Assembly: GCA_026225945.1 (NCBI GenBank)
Contig: JAMJFZ010001258.1
Location: 11,462,001 to 11,526,000 of the forward strand
Origin: Cricetomys ansorgei
Taxonomy: Eukaryota > Chordata > Mammalia > Rodentia > Nesomyidae
Direction of reading: 5' to 3'
DNA length: 64,000 bases
The notes below the pieces were generated by a model. The model was given only the letters and a program-made list of their open reading frames with translations, ran no database searches and was not told where the DNA came from. Positions 13,709-25,700 of this stretch are shown piece by piece; within the stretch, counting starts at the first letter, position 1; every line of letters begins with the position of its first letter. Position numbers and translations under genes: made by a program.

Positions 13709-16149
13709 AAAAACAGTTGCTCAGATGTGAAACAATTTAACACACTTAGCTTGACATATCCCACCCATGTACACTAGAAAGGCAAAAGGTTAGTGTATAA
13801 TACACAGTGAATTGCAGAATCACACTCTGAGAACACAGAAATATCCCTTGTGATGTGGGCCTGGGGACACAACAGGTATTGCAATTTTCACAGGCTCTCA
13901 TTAGATTTCTTGGGAAGGAACAGGTCTTTTTACTAGTCACTTATACAGTAAAGCAGTAAATAGAGAAAACTGGCATGCATAAAGGACTGATGGTTCTCAA
14001 GAAAACAAGACCCTTCCTGAGATCCTCCCTCTCTCTACACTGTGCTGAGAGTACCAGGCATCATCAGTATTTGGAAATAATTCATGCTGGAAGAGTGGGT
14101 GGGATGGGATTCCTCAGGGTAGGAGGTAAACAGGAAAATAGAACCAAGAAAGAACACTAGAAAAGCCAAAGCAGAAAGGAGGTAGATGGAGGGAGAGGGG
14201 GACCCACCTGTGTAGGAAGAGGGACAGTAGGAGAGAGAAGTGGGAGGGGTATACCCTGTTTAGAATGGAGAAAGTGTTGGGAAAGGGGTATTCAAGGGTA
14301 GGCAGGACAGTTGGGAGTTCTGCAGATAGCCTGGGTACGTTAATCACTGAGAAACGTTCTAAGTATAGAATCCACAAGCATCTTTGATAAACTCAGCCAA
14401 AGCAATTTCAGTGGAGTGGCAGAGGCAGTCCCAGGTGGGTTACAGAAAGGGAAATTGGAGAACAGGAAGATGAATACAGATGGTGCTCAATAAATTGGGT
14501 GGCAAATGAAATATGAGGCTTGTATAAAGAGAGACGTAGAGTTCAAAGAAAGTTCAGTTTTGCTTTGTTATTTGAGAATGGTAGACACTTGAAAATGTGT
14601 GACTGCTGATGGAAGTTCCAAAAATGCCATTAGTAATTTAAAGTTACAAAGGAAACAGAGACAGATTGATAATCTAAGACTCTGAGAAAGATAGGAAAGG
14701 AGGGGTTCAGTATGCACATTGAGAGACTGATGCCTTCGTTTCTGACATAGTTCACTCTATCCACAATTCTGTCTACATAGTAAGTACCCTATAAATATCT
14801 GAGCCATCCAAGGAGAAGTTAAGCCCAAGCAAAAGCAATTACATAAATGTTTTTTCATTTCATTTGGTGAGAAATAATCCAGGAATAGGAGTCATGCAAT
14901 CAGGAATCAGGAAACAGAGAGGAGAGGAAGCCATTCCAGGCAAATCACTAATTGGTCATCATACTGGCTCAACACCACTGGGGTCCTGTCAAAGAAAACC
15001 TCTAGCACATGAAGCTTCTAGTGGTCCAAATGGCATGAGAAGGGAAGATGTCAAGACACTAGCTGCTGACTCTTAGAAGATGAATGGCCTCAGAGGTTAT
15101 TAAGACCATTAAGGCTTGTGTCTATCTCAGAATGGTCACGAGGTCTCTTTTGAGGATTTAAATTGAGGGCAAATCAGCCCCAGAACAAAAAGCAAGAGTC
15201 CTGTAGTGTAGCTAAGGCAAGGTGATAGCGGGCCTCCCTTACACAGGGCTAGTGATGGGGGCAAGCATGAGCCAGAGGGAGGCACAATGGAGCCTGTAAG
15301 ATGTCCCGCCCAAAGGCTCACTGAGCATCAGCCTTTTTAAGTACAGTATCTCAAATGCTAACAGCAACTGTTGCACCAAGCCACTGAATTTAAAACATGT
15401 CATGTCCCATCCTCACGCCAACTGAGAGATTGTTGTTGGTGCTGGGTGGTGCAAATACGTGTACTTAAGATTCTGGAAGTATTTCAAGACACCTAAAAAG
15501 GTCTTTATTGATTTTTTTTTTTTTGAAAATTGTCTCTATCTCTTTCATTTCCCTTAAAACTTCTGTGTTGTAATTGTTTCCCTAATGAAGAAATTGCTAT
15601 TTATTTAACATTCAAAAAGCTCTCCCATTAAAGCTGAATTAACATCATTTAAAATATCATGAAATAGTTTTCTTTGAATAATTACACTCTATTAATTACT
15701 GCCAGAGGGCTTTTTTTTTTCCTATCAAAAAAGGAACAATTAGAGAAACAGTAGCTACACCATAGAGACAACTTTACGCCCCATGATGATGTATAAATTA
15801 GACTCTTCAATAACGTATCAAAACCTTGATGAACCAAGACCAAGATGCTCCACATCCTGAAAGATAATTAAAGCCCAGAATATGTCTTGTCTCATGAGAT
15901 CATGAGAGACTGATTTCTTTGATGACAGAACTATGGAAGTTATGTAGGAAAGTTTTATCATGCACATATGTTGAACCATGAATTGATCCCATGAATAATT
16001 TAAAAGTGAATTTGGCAAAGAGATTGAATAATCTTTTATGTGACAGGCTTATAAAACCCTTAGAAGAGGGTCTATACACAAAAGAGTGAGGCTGAGTTTT
16101 GTATGTGGATTAGTCTAGATTCTTGCCTTTTGTAGGGCTTTGTAGTTTT

Positions 16150-16345
16150 AAAAGCATTTTAAAGACATTATTATCTCCCTCGATCCTCGAAACAACCTTC
16201 CAATTTGCACAGGGCAAGTAGCATGATTCCTTTCTGCAGAGATGAGAAAATGAGTGATCTGAGAGTCTAAATCACTTGTTAGTGTTCCCTGGCTAGTAGG
16301 TGGCAGATCTCTGATTACAGCACAAGTCACAGGTCTGCTTCTAGT
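16150..16345 (-). mobile_element. MIR SINE relic, minus strand
   Basis: The blocks acattattatctccctcgat, gcagagatgagaaaatgagt and tggctagtaggtggcagatc fit a reverse-complement MIR. Confidence 0.6.
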
Positions 16346-16544
16346 GGTGAGACAGAGACACCTTCAACCTACGGCTCCTGCTCCCTGAAAGATCTTCTTT
16401 GGCAATGGAAGGGCAGAATCCCACGCCAAAAGGGGCAACCCCTGCCTGAAACTGCAGGGCAGGTCAGGAAGTAGAGACTGGATAGCCCTGAGAAGATTTC
16501 TAATGATGTCATGCTCTGCTCCTAGATCAGTACCTAGCCCAGTC

Positions 16545-17178
16545 GTCACCAGAGAGACCCCTTCCAGCAGCTGAGAAGAGCATCTGGAGAGGCCCGGGGC
16601 CAAGCATTGTGCAGAGATCTGGGAACCCTGCAGATCTGGGAACCCTGCAGAAGAGGGAGAGGAGGGATGATGGACCATAGGAGTTGAGGACATCAGGAAA
16701 ACAAGCCCTACAGTGTCAACTGACTAGCACTCTCTAGGAGCTCAGAGAGTCTGAAGGAACAGACACAGAACCTGCAGTATTCTCTAAATACATCTTATGG
16801 CTATCTGGATTGGTGTTACTGAAAAACTCTTACAGGCTGGAGTCGGGGAATCTCTGGTCCTTTTACCTGCCCTTGGGAGCCAATTGCTTCTGCTGGGTTC
16901 CTGGCCCACCTTGATGTAGGGCTTCGTGCCTGGGTTTGTTCCATCTTGCTATGCCATGCTCTGATTGAGTGGTAACCTTGGGAGATGGTTCTTTTCTGGG
17001 GAGAAACGAGGGGGAGGTGATATTTGTGGGTGGTGATTGGGGGTAGATCTGGGGGAGATGGAGGAACAGTGGGGGTGGAGGGAAGGGAGGAGGGGAGTTG
17101 GGATGTATTGTAGAAATTGTGAACGAGAAGAAAAATTAAAATAAAGAAACAAACAAACAAATAAATAAATAAATAAAA
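16545..17178 (+). mobile_element. 5'-truncated rodent L1, 3'-UTR fragment
   Basis: The segment from accagagagacccctt through the G-rich stretch to a gatgtattgtagaaa-type end and a tail of aaac/aaat units (17141-17178) has the layout of a rodent L1 (Lx-like) 3' UTR. No reverse-transcriptase coding part remains. It is similar over most of its length to the fragment at 57690-58155, in the same orientation. A 17-bp unit is tandemly duplicated at 16615-16648. It is antisense to Sorcs3. The 5' limit is approximate. Confidence 0.8.
17141..17177. repeat. (AAAC)n(AAAT)n array, L1 poly-A tail
   Basis: aaac units followed by aaat units form the patterned A-rich tail of the L1 fragment ending here. Confidence 0.92.
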
Positions 17179-17204
17179 CCAGGACTCTACATCAGATTTG
17201 TGGC

Positions 17205-17330
17205 TCTTTGAGCCATAAATGGCTTGAGATCAAGAACAATGCCTTTTACCTCTGCCATGTCCCATTGCACTTAGCATAGTTTATGGGGCTCAGCAAAGAT
17301 CTATCTACTGGCTTTGAATACTCATTAATG
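17205..17330 (+). mobile_element. L2/MIR-like ancient repeat fragment
   Basis: The order gagatcaagaacaatgcct, cattgcacttagcatagttt and ggggctcagcaaagatct resembles the 3' end of L2. It is a short and diverged match. Confidence 0.45.
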
Positions 17331-17556
17331 GCCAGTACTTCTGGGATGTTGCCTTACACCTTATAACAGAGATATTTTTCTATGTTTATATATGGAATTC
17401 TTAAAAATCTAATGGCAACTGGTTGACTTGATTTGGGGACCACAGTCATTCAGGAAACACTCTGCCCTTTGCTCTATCTGCATTACACAGTGGTTTCCCT
17501 CTTGACTACATCCACAGAATATTACCAGGAGTGGAAAGTTGTATTTGGTACTAATT

Positions 17557-17770
17557 CAGTGGTTCTCAACCTTCCTAATGCTGAGACCCTTTAATACATG
17601 TTGTAGTGAGCCCCAACCATAAAATTATTTTCATTGCTACTTCATAACTGTAATTTTGTTAATTTTATGAATTGTAATGAGTATCTGATATGCAGATGGT
17701 CTTAGGAGACTGCTGTGAAGGGGTCATTTGACCCCCAAAGGGGTTTCAATCCACAGCTTGAGAACCACTG
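17557..17770. mobile_element. URR1-type non-autonomous hAT DNA transposon, full length with target duplication
   Basis: The 214-bp element starts cagtggttctcaacctt and ends with the near-complement aagc...gagaaccactg, so terminal inverted repeats are clear. It is flanked by 8-bp direct repeats tactaatt and tactaagt (17549-17556 and 17771-17778; one mismatch), as expected for hAT insertions. The interior (gagaccctttaata, ccccaaccataaaatta, gacccccaaaggggt) matches my memory of rodent URR1. It has no coding capacity and would have needed a transposase supplied by another element. It is a fossil in the Sorcs3 intron. Confidence 0.88.
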
Positions 17771-19389
17771 TACTAAGTTAAGCAATATCACACTATCTGT
17801 CCGGGTGACATTTTCATAGCAGCTTACAAAGGATCCAGACTACTACCTATGAGAGAGGATGCGTTAGGCAAGTTAGTTAGATTCTCACCATGCTGGTTTT
17901 CTCATTTCTGTAGGACAGGTTCATCCCACTTGCTCTGTTCAAACTGTTGTAAGACAATTAGGAGGTTCAGAGAGTGTCGATAAGCCCTTCCAAGTATGTC
18001 TGTAGGGCTCCTCCTGCCCATTCACTATGTTCAGCAACTGAGAGCATCTCTTTCTCCTGAGTATTTCATTCGCTATGTGTGTCCTCCCGGGACAGTATCA
18101 AGCTCACCTAAGAGAGTGAGGAAAATGATTTGTCCTGTGCTAAAGCCACAGAGATCAGAGAGTGTGTGTGCAATGACTTCAGTAATCAGAAAGATTTGCT
18201 CTCTCAAATTTTCAGAGTTTCACCCGCTCTTCCCTTTGGGCACGTAATTTGTATCTGTTTTTCATCTATTTCTCTTGCATTTTAGATGCTTGAATGGATA
18301 CAAGTGAATGTGAGTGCCAGTTTGTGCAGCGAGTGAATGAAAGGCGACCTCACAGGTCTTCATGGGAAACGAGGCAGAACTTCCTGTTCCCTATTGTGGA
18401 CACAAGAAGCCTTACAAAACCGTCTTCTTTCTCATACCGCCTCATCGCCAGGGTGTGGATCATTTTGCTGGAGGAATATTAGGGTGATTACTGAGGCACT
18501 AACTACTATTTACAATAATCACTAGAAAAGCTATTGTATAAGGAGAAATGAGTTTTCAACAACCTTGGCTCAACTTGAAGCCGCTATAGAGGATGAAAAC
18601 AGGGCACTCTGGAAAGGATTAACTCCTTTTGATTTCATTAAGAAACCACAAGAGAGAAAAGGCCCCTACAAGTTAATAGATTCCTCAGCTTCTTATACAT
18701 TTTTAACTCAAGGGCATCAGGAGATCAAGCATGAGGTTCCCTCCAGCAAAGCCTTCAAGATGGCTACCTGCATGGCTTTGGTGGGACTGAAAGGAAAGGT
18801 GCAGTAAAACCTTGGGAGTCGACATAAATTTTAGGATCCGTGAGGTGGTTTAAAGGCCCTCCTACCACACACAGGAGAAGACTAAGAATAATAGAGATAG
18901 AAAATGAAAATTACTATTGGTTATGGAAAAGCCTTTTTTAGAGGTCCAACTAAGGAGGGGTGAAATTTTCATGTGAAATTAAAATCACAGGGAGAAGCTG
19001 AATGGATTCATGTAATGACTGTCATTATTTAGAAGTTGCCCGGGATTTTGCTTATTTAACTGCAGTCTCTCTCCCTTTCCCTCCCCCGCCTATATATATG
19101 AAATTTACTCATATGCAGAGAAGATATGGGCTTGATCTCACCTTCTTTTCTAATAGCTAACTGTCCGCATATGAAAAAGCCAGACCTCTGACCCACTCAG
19201 CCACCAGGGGACAACAAGTGGCTATTAAACACTGTCAGCACCAGAACCCACTGGTTAAATGAATGGGGCATAAGCAAAGCAGTAAAAAGAGTTAACAGAA
19301 CAGAGTTGTTCTCTCTAAGGAAGTGCTCAAAAGCCAATGAACCTACTTTCCCACAGTCTGCTCTTCTTTTATAATTTTTTTAAACTTTT

Positions 19390-19980
19390 GAAATGATATA
19401 TAAACTCAGAAAATTACATGCATTTGTGGGGTATAACGTGGTGTTTTGCTAAATGTGTATGTTGTACGATGCCTAAATCAAGGTAAACACACAGGCGCAT
19501 GCACACCCTGAAAAACTCATCGCTGTTTTGCTTTATGGTGAAACATTGACAATCCTCTCTTCTGCCTGTGAGCACAGCCATTGCAGGCAGTCTGTAATCC
19601 TGCAGTGCAGTATTACACAAGGATGTCTTACTCTGGACTAACTAGAACTTCATTTCCTATGATCCATCACTCTTCATCCCTCCCTTTCCTGTATCCTCCT
19701 CAGCCCCTGTCAATCAAAGTTCCTCTATCCACTTCAAAGAGATCAACTGCTACAGATGTCACAGGTGAGTGAGTTCATTCCGTTCTCGTCTCTCTGTGCC
19801 TGGCTGAATGTGACCTGGCATAATGATCCCCACCTAAATCTATCTCACACCAAATCAGAGAATGGCATTCTTTTCATGGCTGAATAATATTCCACTATGG
19901 CTATCTATCACATTTTTTCTAATAATTGATACGTTAATGGACTCCTAAGTTTTGAAATGCCGTATCTATAGCTGCACTAA
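19390..19980 (-). mobile_element. Ancient L1MA-type LINE fragment (3' UTR and ORF2 end)
   Basis: On the plus strand this reads as the reverse complement of a mammalian L1M/L1MA 3' end. Blocks include catttgtggggtataacgtg, ctaaatgtgtatgttgtac, tctctgtgcctggctgaat, gacctggcataatgatcc, ggctgaataatattccac and gttaatggactcctaagtt. It is strongly diverged, so it predates the rodent L1 copies. It is in the sense orientation relative to Sorcs3. Confidence 0.72.
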
Positions 19981-20881
19981 AACACGGTGGTGTTGTTGAC
20001 ACACTGATTTCATTTCTTTCAGATACACACCTGGTATCTGTTGGTCCTTCAAGCTTTTCTGAGATCTGTAAAGCTGCCAGAAACACCACTTGTCCTCCAG
20101 AACACAGCAATGGCGCAGGAATGGACCGGGTCTTTTGGTGGGGGTTCATTTTGCTATTTTCTGTTATTATTGGTGTTCCTGTCACCAGAGTTCTGTTTCT
20201 GCGAGTGTTATAGTCAAACTTTAAATAGTTAACACTAGAAAAATTAGGTGAAAAAAATGTCCTAAACTCATGAACCACCAAAGAACCTTACTCTAAACTT
20301 GCTGGGATCTACTTGCCAAAATTGTATAAAAATAATCTACCCCTACAAAGCTCTACTTTCAACACCAAATTCCTGATGGACAGCAAATGACCTTCAGTAG
20401 AACACACAGTCCTCAAGGCCAGCTCACCTTGGAGACACCAGGATGAGGCCCAGCTGATTTACACAGCTTTCTCCATTTACCAATGATTACTACTTGATAG
20501 GAGGCTGTAGGGCCAGCAGACTGATCCCTATCCTGATGTGTTGGGATGCTGTCAGGCCTCTTCTGAGTTTAAACCTTGAGGAGGTAACCTTGGTGAAGTG
20601 GCTGGTGTTCTTCTTCATGCAGCAGAACTGACCTTGTTTTAGAAGCAGATCCTGGTCACCAAAGTACAATCTCACCATCTTCATAAATAAAGCCATTCCT
20701 CCCCCTTATTTCCACTTTCACATTTACGCCTCACAGATAACCAGAAGCCCACAAAGTCTCAGAAAATTGCCTGAGGTGGCTTCTCATTATTTTGAAACAC
20801 GTGCTTACAAAATAATTAAAAATGGCTGAAAACAATAACATACAGGAAATGAAGCTATCAAAAACGTCTGATGGCAGAGTC

Positions 20882-20998
20882 AGAGGTGGCAGCACACATC
20901 TGTAATTCCAACACGCAGAAGGCTGAGGCAGGAGAATGCTGAGGTCAGCGTCAACGTCGGCTACACGCTTCGACGTCATCTTCAAACAAACAACATTT
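20882..20998 (+). mobile_element. Old B1/proto-B1 SINE
   Basis: The blocks ggtggcagcacacatctgta, gaaggctgaggcaggagaat and an A-rich end are those of a 7SL-derived B1 monomer without the usual internal duplication. It is antisense to Sorcs3. Confidence 0.75.
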
Positions 20999-21671
20999 AA
21001 AAAAGAACAAAGAGAAAGGAAGAGCATGAAGAATGCTAAGGAGCTGCAAGAGTTAATGCTGGATTACTTCTGAGATTTCCAGGAACCAGGAAGAAAGTTA
21101 AGTAACATCTGTATTTGATGATGAAAGGACAGTTAGAAGAATCACCTAAAGAGAAGAATCGCCTCTCTAAAATGGACAAAGGGCCTTGGGGAGAGAGGTT
21201 CTGGCACTCAGGTCCTCTGGCTATACCCCACCGCCATGCTGACTTCTCTGTGCAGTTTCACCTGCGCTCCCAGCCTCCCCCAGGAATCCTGCCTTGACAC
21301 TCATCCCAGACAGGCTGAAGAGTTCCTTCTTCCTCTTGCCAAGAGCAACACGTGTTTCCTACTAATGCGGCTCTCATCACACTGCATTATAATTGTTCAG
21401 CTGCCCGTGTTCCCCACTGGGATGAATGCATTTTAATATATTTAAATGAATGAATAGAAAACAAGCACTGAATAACACACTGGGCAGTTCCCGGACAGTG
21501 GATTTATAAAACCGTGAAGGCGCTTTACACAGGGGCATTTCTTATGCAGTGAGCAATTGCCAGTTACCTTAAGTTGTCTTATATTGTTAGCTGCAGAAAC
21601 AAGATTTCCTTGCTGGAAAAAGATAACTAGCTACACTCCCTGAAAATAAGGACCAAATCTTATCTTCGCAG

Positions 21672-21790
21672 TTCAGTTCGGTTCAACAAACACTTATTGA
21701 ATAGCAGTCATTATGAGAAGTGTAGGAGAAACAAGGATGAATGAGACGTAGTCAGACTTTGCAGACCTGACTGGAGAGATACAATAGAAT
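21672..21790 (-). mobile_element. L2/MIR-like ancient repeat fragment
   Basis: The blocks gttcaacaaacacttattga and acaaggatgaatgagacgta are those of a reverse-complement L2 3' end. It is short and diverged. Confidence 0.5.
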
Positions 21791-22665
21791 GGGGTAAGAA
21801 GGTAGCTACAGAGCTTGATCCAATCCCAACTGAGGACACCAGGGAAGTCAAAGACAGTACTGCCTGATGCTGAATCATAAAGGCTGCGCTGGTCTGGCAA
21901 AGGGATATCCCGGGAACAAAGAAACTACAAGAAAGACACGGGCAGCAAGCATTGTCATGGTGTGTACGTGGAGACTAAAAAGGTCCATGCCTATTAAAGG
22001 GTTGATCCTAGCAAGGGGCTTATGTGGAAAGCAACAGTGAGTAAGGAATTCTTCTGAGGCTTTCATAGGAGGGCTCTGATTGTAGAAGTTCTTGCAGACA
22101 AAGGCTAAGGAATTGGATTTTGCCCTGCTCGTGCTTAACAGCCACTGAGGCTTGGCACATTGATTTCTCTTTTAAATAAAGGACTTTGGAAGGACTTCGT
22201 GAAGGCGCTAGAGGTTTGGCGTGCTGATCTGAGAGCAAAGGAACCAGTTAGTAAACTATAGCAACATTTCAGAAACACATGATAAGGATTTATAAATGGT
22301 TTTAAATAGCCAAGTAATTATAATGTGCCCCCCTTTTCTCCTCATAAATCATCCTACAGCAGCAAGCCAAACGAGAAAGACCAATGTAAACTCCAGACTT
22401 AATGAAAATTTAACCATGAAATACAATATATGTGGGAAGGAAGCCACATATATTATACTCCAGAAGGTTCTGCCTTATGAAAAAAGCTACTTAGAGAAAA
22501 AAATTGCAGAGTCACACAGAGCTAACAATGAACTAAGACTCTTGATAAAAAGAAAGAGAACCCTGATCTTTCATAAGATAAACATCCTAGGTTTTTGATG
22601 AGTGTTTTGTGACCAGAAGGGCTCAGATGGTTAAAATATAAGCAATAATTAAAAATATAAAGATA

Positions 22666-22897
22666 CGGTGCTGGGGAGATGGATCAGTAGTTAAGAGCAC
22701 TGGCTGCCCTTTGACAGGACTGGATTTTGATTCCCAGTACCCACATGGCCATGGTGGCCTACAATTATTTTTAATTCTAGTTCTAGGGGATCCAAAACAT
22801 TTTCTTGGCCTCCACGAGCACCAAACATGCAAGAGGTACACAGATATACATGCAGTCAAAATGCCCCCCACACAAAACTTTCCAAGTAAAACAAATG
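22666..22897 (+). mobile_element. B3/B2-family SINE with perfect target-site duplications
   Basis: The tRNA-derived head gctggggagatggatcagt, ttaagagcactggctgccct is followed by a B3-like body (gattcccagtacccacatgg, ttctagttctaggggatcc) and an atacatgcagtcaaaatgc tail. Twelve-base direct repeats aatataaagata at 22654-22665 and 22898-22909 are identical. Confidence 0.9.
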
Positions 22898-23061
22898 AAT
22901 ATAAAGATAAAAGCAAATGGTACATGGATGATGAACTAGTTCAATAAAAAGAGAGCCGGGAAAAAGAAATATCAGGAATATTAAAAATTGATTATTCCAT
23001 GAAACAAACAAATTGGAGCCACATTTCCATAATTAAAAATCACTTGTTTCAGACTTGAAAA

Positions 23062-23223
23062 CAATGGATCAGCAGTTAAGAGCACTGGCTGCCCTTCCAT
23101 ACCACCTGAGTTTGATTCCTAGAACATACATGGTAGCTCACAACCACCTGTAACTCCAGTTCCAGGAGATCCAATACCCTCTCTAGGCACCAGGTACCCA
23201 CACAGAGCATATTTATAGATGCA

Positions 23224-23228
<5 letters not shown>
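23062..23228 (+). mobile_element. B3/B2-family SINE, ending in a CA array
   Basis: The sequence gatcagcagttaagagcact, ggtagctcacaaccacctg and ctccagttccaggagatcc is B3-like, missing the first few bases of the head. The 3' end runs directly into a CA array, a common fate of SINE tails. It lies 165 bp after another copy in the same orientation. Confidence 0.85.
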
Positions 23229-23267
<39 letters not shown>

Positions 23268-23328
23268 TAGTTGTATATATGTATATATGTTTTATATATG
23301 TATACACACACACACACACACACACACT
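23229..23328. repeat. Double (CA)n array with TA-rich spacer
   Basis: CA tracts at 23229-23264 and 23304-23328 flank a 39-bp gtatatatg/tatatatg spacer. The first tract is the end of a SINE. Confidence 0.95.
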
Positions 23329-23394
23329 GACCTACATAATTATATCACTTCAATGAGAGAAGAGTTTTAAACAGAAGTACAAGAGGCAAGGAAA

Positions 23395-23500
23395 GCCACA
23401 ACAAGGAAGACGAGGAGGAAGGGGGTTGTTTTGTTGCTGTTGGAGGAGGAAGAAGAGGAGGAAGAAGGGAAGGGGCGGAAGAGGAGAGGGAGAAGTTAAA
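23395..23500. repeat. GA-rich (purine) tract
   Basis: Degenerate gga/gaa units with a short TTGTT interruption form a purine-biased stretch downstream of the double CA array. Confidence 0.85.
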
Positions 23501-25544
23501 ATATAATCTGGCCAAGCTCAGAAAAGAAGCTAAAGGAAACTGAGACAGAAGGAGCCTGTAAACCTACAGAATACTGATTGAAGCACAGTGCAAAATTGTT
23601 TGATCTCATTTTGTGCAGACTGGGGGGGTGGGCAAGATAAATGATGTCTTCCTATTGTTGCTTTTGTGTCACGAATTCCGGGTCCTGCAGGAAAACTGTC
23701 CAAATCCTGAAACTGAAGTGAACTGTATCCTTCAAGGTATCTGGGGGGGAGGGGGGTGTTAGGGATTGAGTTGATAAAAATGGAGGAAAAATGGAACCAT
23801 TTGAATGAAAGAGGCACACTTCCAGGGGAAGCAGCATGATGACCCCAAGGTGCACGCAGACCTGTAACTAGTGCACAGATACAATGAGAAACACCTGCGG
23901 GGTAGCAAAACTTTATTTCTGCTGATGAAACAACATCCCCCTCCCTAAATGAGAGCCAGGAAAAACAAAACAAGACACCTCAAAGAAGAGAATCTCAGAC
24001 AGCCCTGACACAGAGACAACCAGACACTCAACAGAAGCCAGCTTCGCAGGCAAAGAGATCAGCACATGCATTGCATACTCTGAGAAAGGAATGCCCAAGC
24101 ATACAAGGGGAAGCCAAGAGTGTTTCCGCGTTCAAGAATTAATTGTTCTCAAAAGCTTCATCAAATGATAAACTTAAGGCAACCGAGAGCAAATTGGATG
24201 AGCTTTCTCAAAAGACTGATGGGGTCAGGTCAATACACAACTATAAAACCAAAATCAAAACCAATACAGGGACAGTGGAACACAGTGGAATTTGCATGTG
24301 CTAAATACTGAGTCAGCAGCAATCATTTGGGGAAAAAAAAGACAAGATGGGATGTCACCATGTACCCCATTTCATATTTAAGTCTACCAAAGCCACATGC
24401 TAAGACAGTAAGACAAACACTAGAAAATCCGGTAACCAATTTAAACTGGGAGGTAGGAGAATTAAACAGAAGAGGGAAAACGGAAATGTGTGGCGCACAG
24501 TAGGTTCATCATTACTCACAGGGAGAAATCAATAGATATTGTCCAAAAATAGAAGCCTGGGTATTCTGCAAATAGCTATATTCTTAAACTCCACAGTTAA
24601 AATTACAATTAAAATATTCACCACTATAAAAGGAACATATGGGAAAGTGAGGAAGGCAGACCATAATAATGAGAGTTTTAAGTTGTCATAACTACACCCT
24701 GAGCACCCACTGGCAGAAGTAAGGTTTACATGCCTTTTCTACAGAAGCAAGTGGCAGACTTCCTGTGACAGGGGAAGGTCTAAGTTCCATTGCAAAACCA
24801 CTGGACATGTGGACGACTCTGTGGACCGTGATCATAGACTACTGGAATAGTTTTACATAATTTCAATTCAGAATAGTTGGTAGCTTCAAGTAATAGTACT
24901 TAACCTGTGTTGATTTGGTTATTAAAGGTATTCAGTGTCTTTCAAAAGTTTATGGCCCTTTGCCTTTTGGGCAAAAAAAAAAAAAAACCCAAAATCAATC
25001 AAGAGATAGAGCACCCTATCACCTTTCTGACATCCTCTTTCAACTCTTATTTGCAGTCTTATTGGCTGGTTCCTTGTCATCTTCCTGAATGTAAATATTG
25101 GGGTGTTCTGGGGACCAATATTTGGAATGTTTTCTCTTTTCTGTCTGTTCTTACTCCTTTGACTTCTTTTATTATTCCCAAATAGTATCAACATGTAACA
25201 TACAACTTCAAGTGTCTATATTCTGCGATAACAGCCCCACTGCCCCTCTTCCAGGATCCCTGACCACCCACCCCACAGCTCAATGCAGGGCTCAAGGAAG
25301 CCAGGTCCAACCCACTTAGCTGTATGGTTCCTATCACTCTGTCCCTGGTGAAGCCATCAAGTTCTAGGAAAAACAGCAAGGGCAATATATGCCAACATCC
25401 AGTTCCTGGTTTATTCTTCTCCACAGCATCCATCATCATGTGACACATTTTATAGAATATAAGATTATAGTAGAGGATAAAGGCATAGAATATGGTCATT
25501 GAAGACAACTGGTTTAGCATCGTTATGATGCTTTATGAAGGCCA

Positions 25545-25700
25545 TTGTCAAACATCGTCCCAGTGCCATGGAATAGGTGCTACAATTAACTTCTTTTCAT
25601 AGAAAAGTCAAATGAAGCTTAGTTCAAGGTCACACAGCTAAGTTTGGCAAACCATAGCCTCAGAAACTGCTAAACTAATGCCCTTGTGACCCACTACACC
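25545..25700 (-). mobile_element. MIR SINE relic, minus strand
   Basis: The blocks gaagcttagttcaaggtcac, acagctaagtttggcaaacc and a following tgcccttgtgacccactac fit a reverse-complement MIR. Confidence 0.62.

Noticed and set aside
19761..19770. Good splice-donor-like sequence acaggtgagt on the plus strand
   Set aside because: It lies within an ancient L1 fragment, on the strand opposite to Sorcs3, and no open coding segment precedes it.
22666..23228. tRNA-like A and B box words in the SINE heads (also at 9396, 34711, 43769, 54245)
   Set aside because: They belong to tRNA-derived B3 and B4 SINEs; no cloverleaf of a functional tRNA is present.
23530..23973. 147-codon open frame on the minus strand
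   Set aside because: No motif or family recognised and no splice context matching the Sorcs3 frame.
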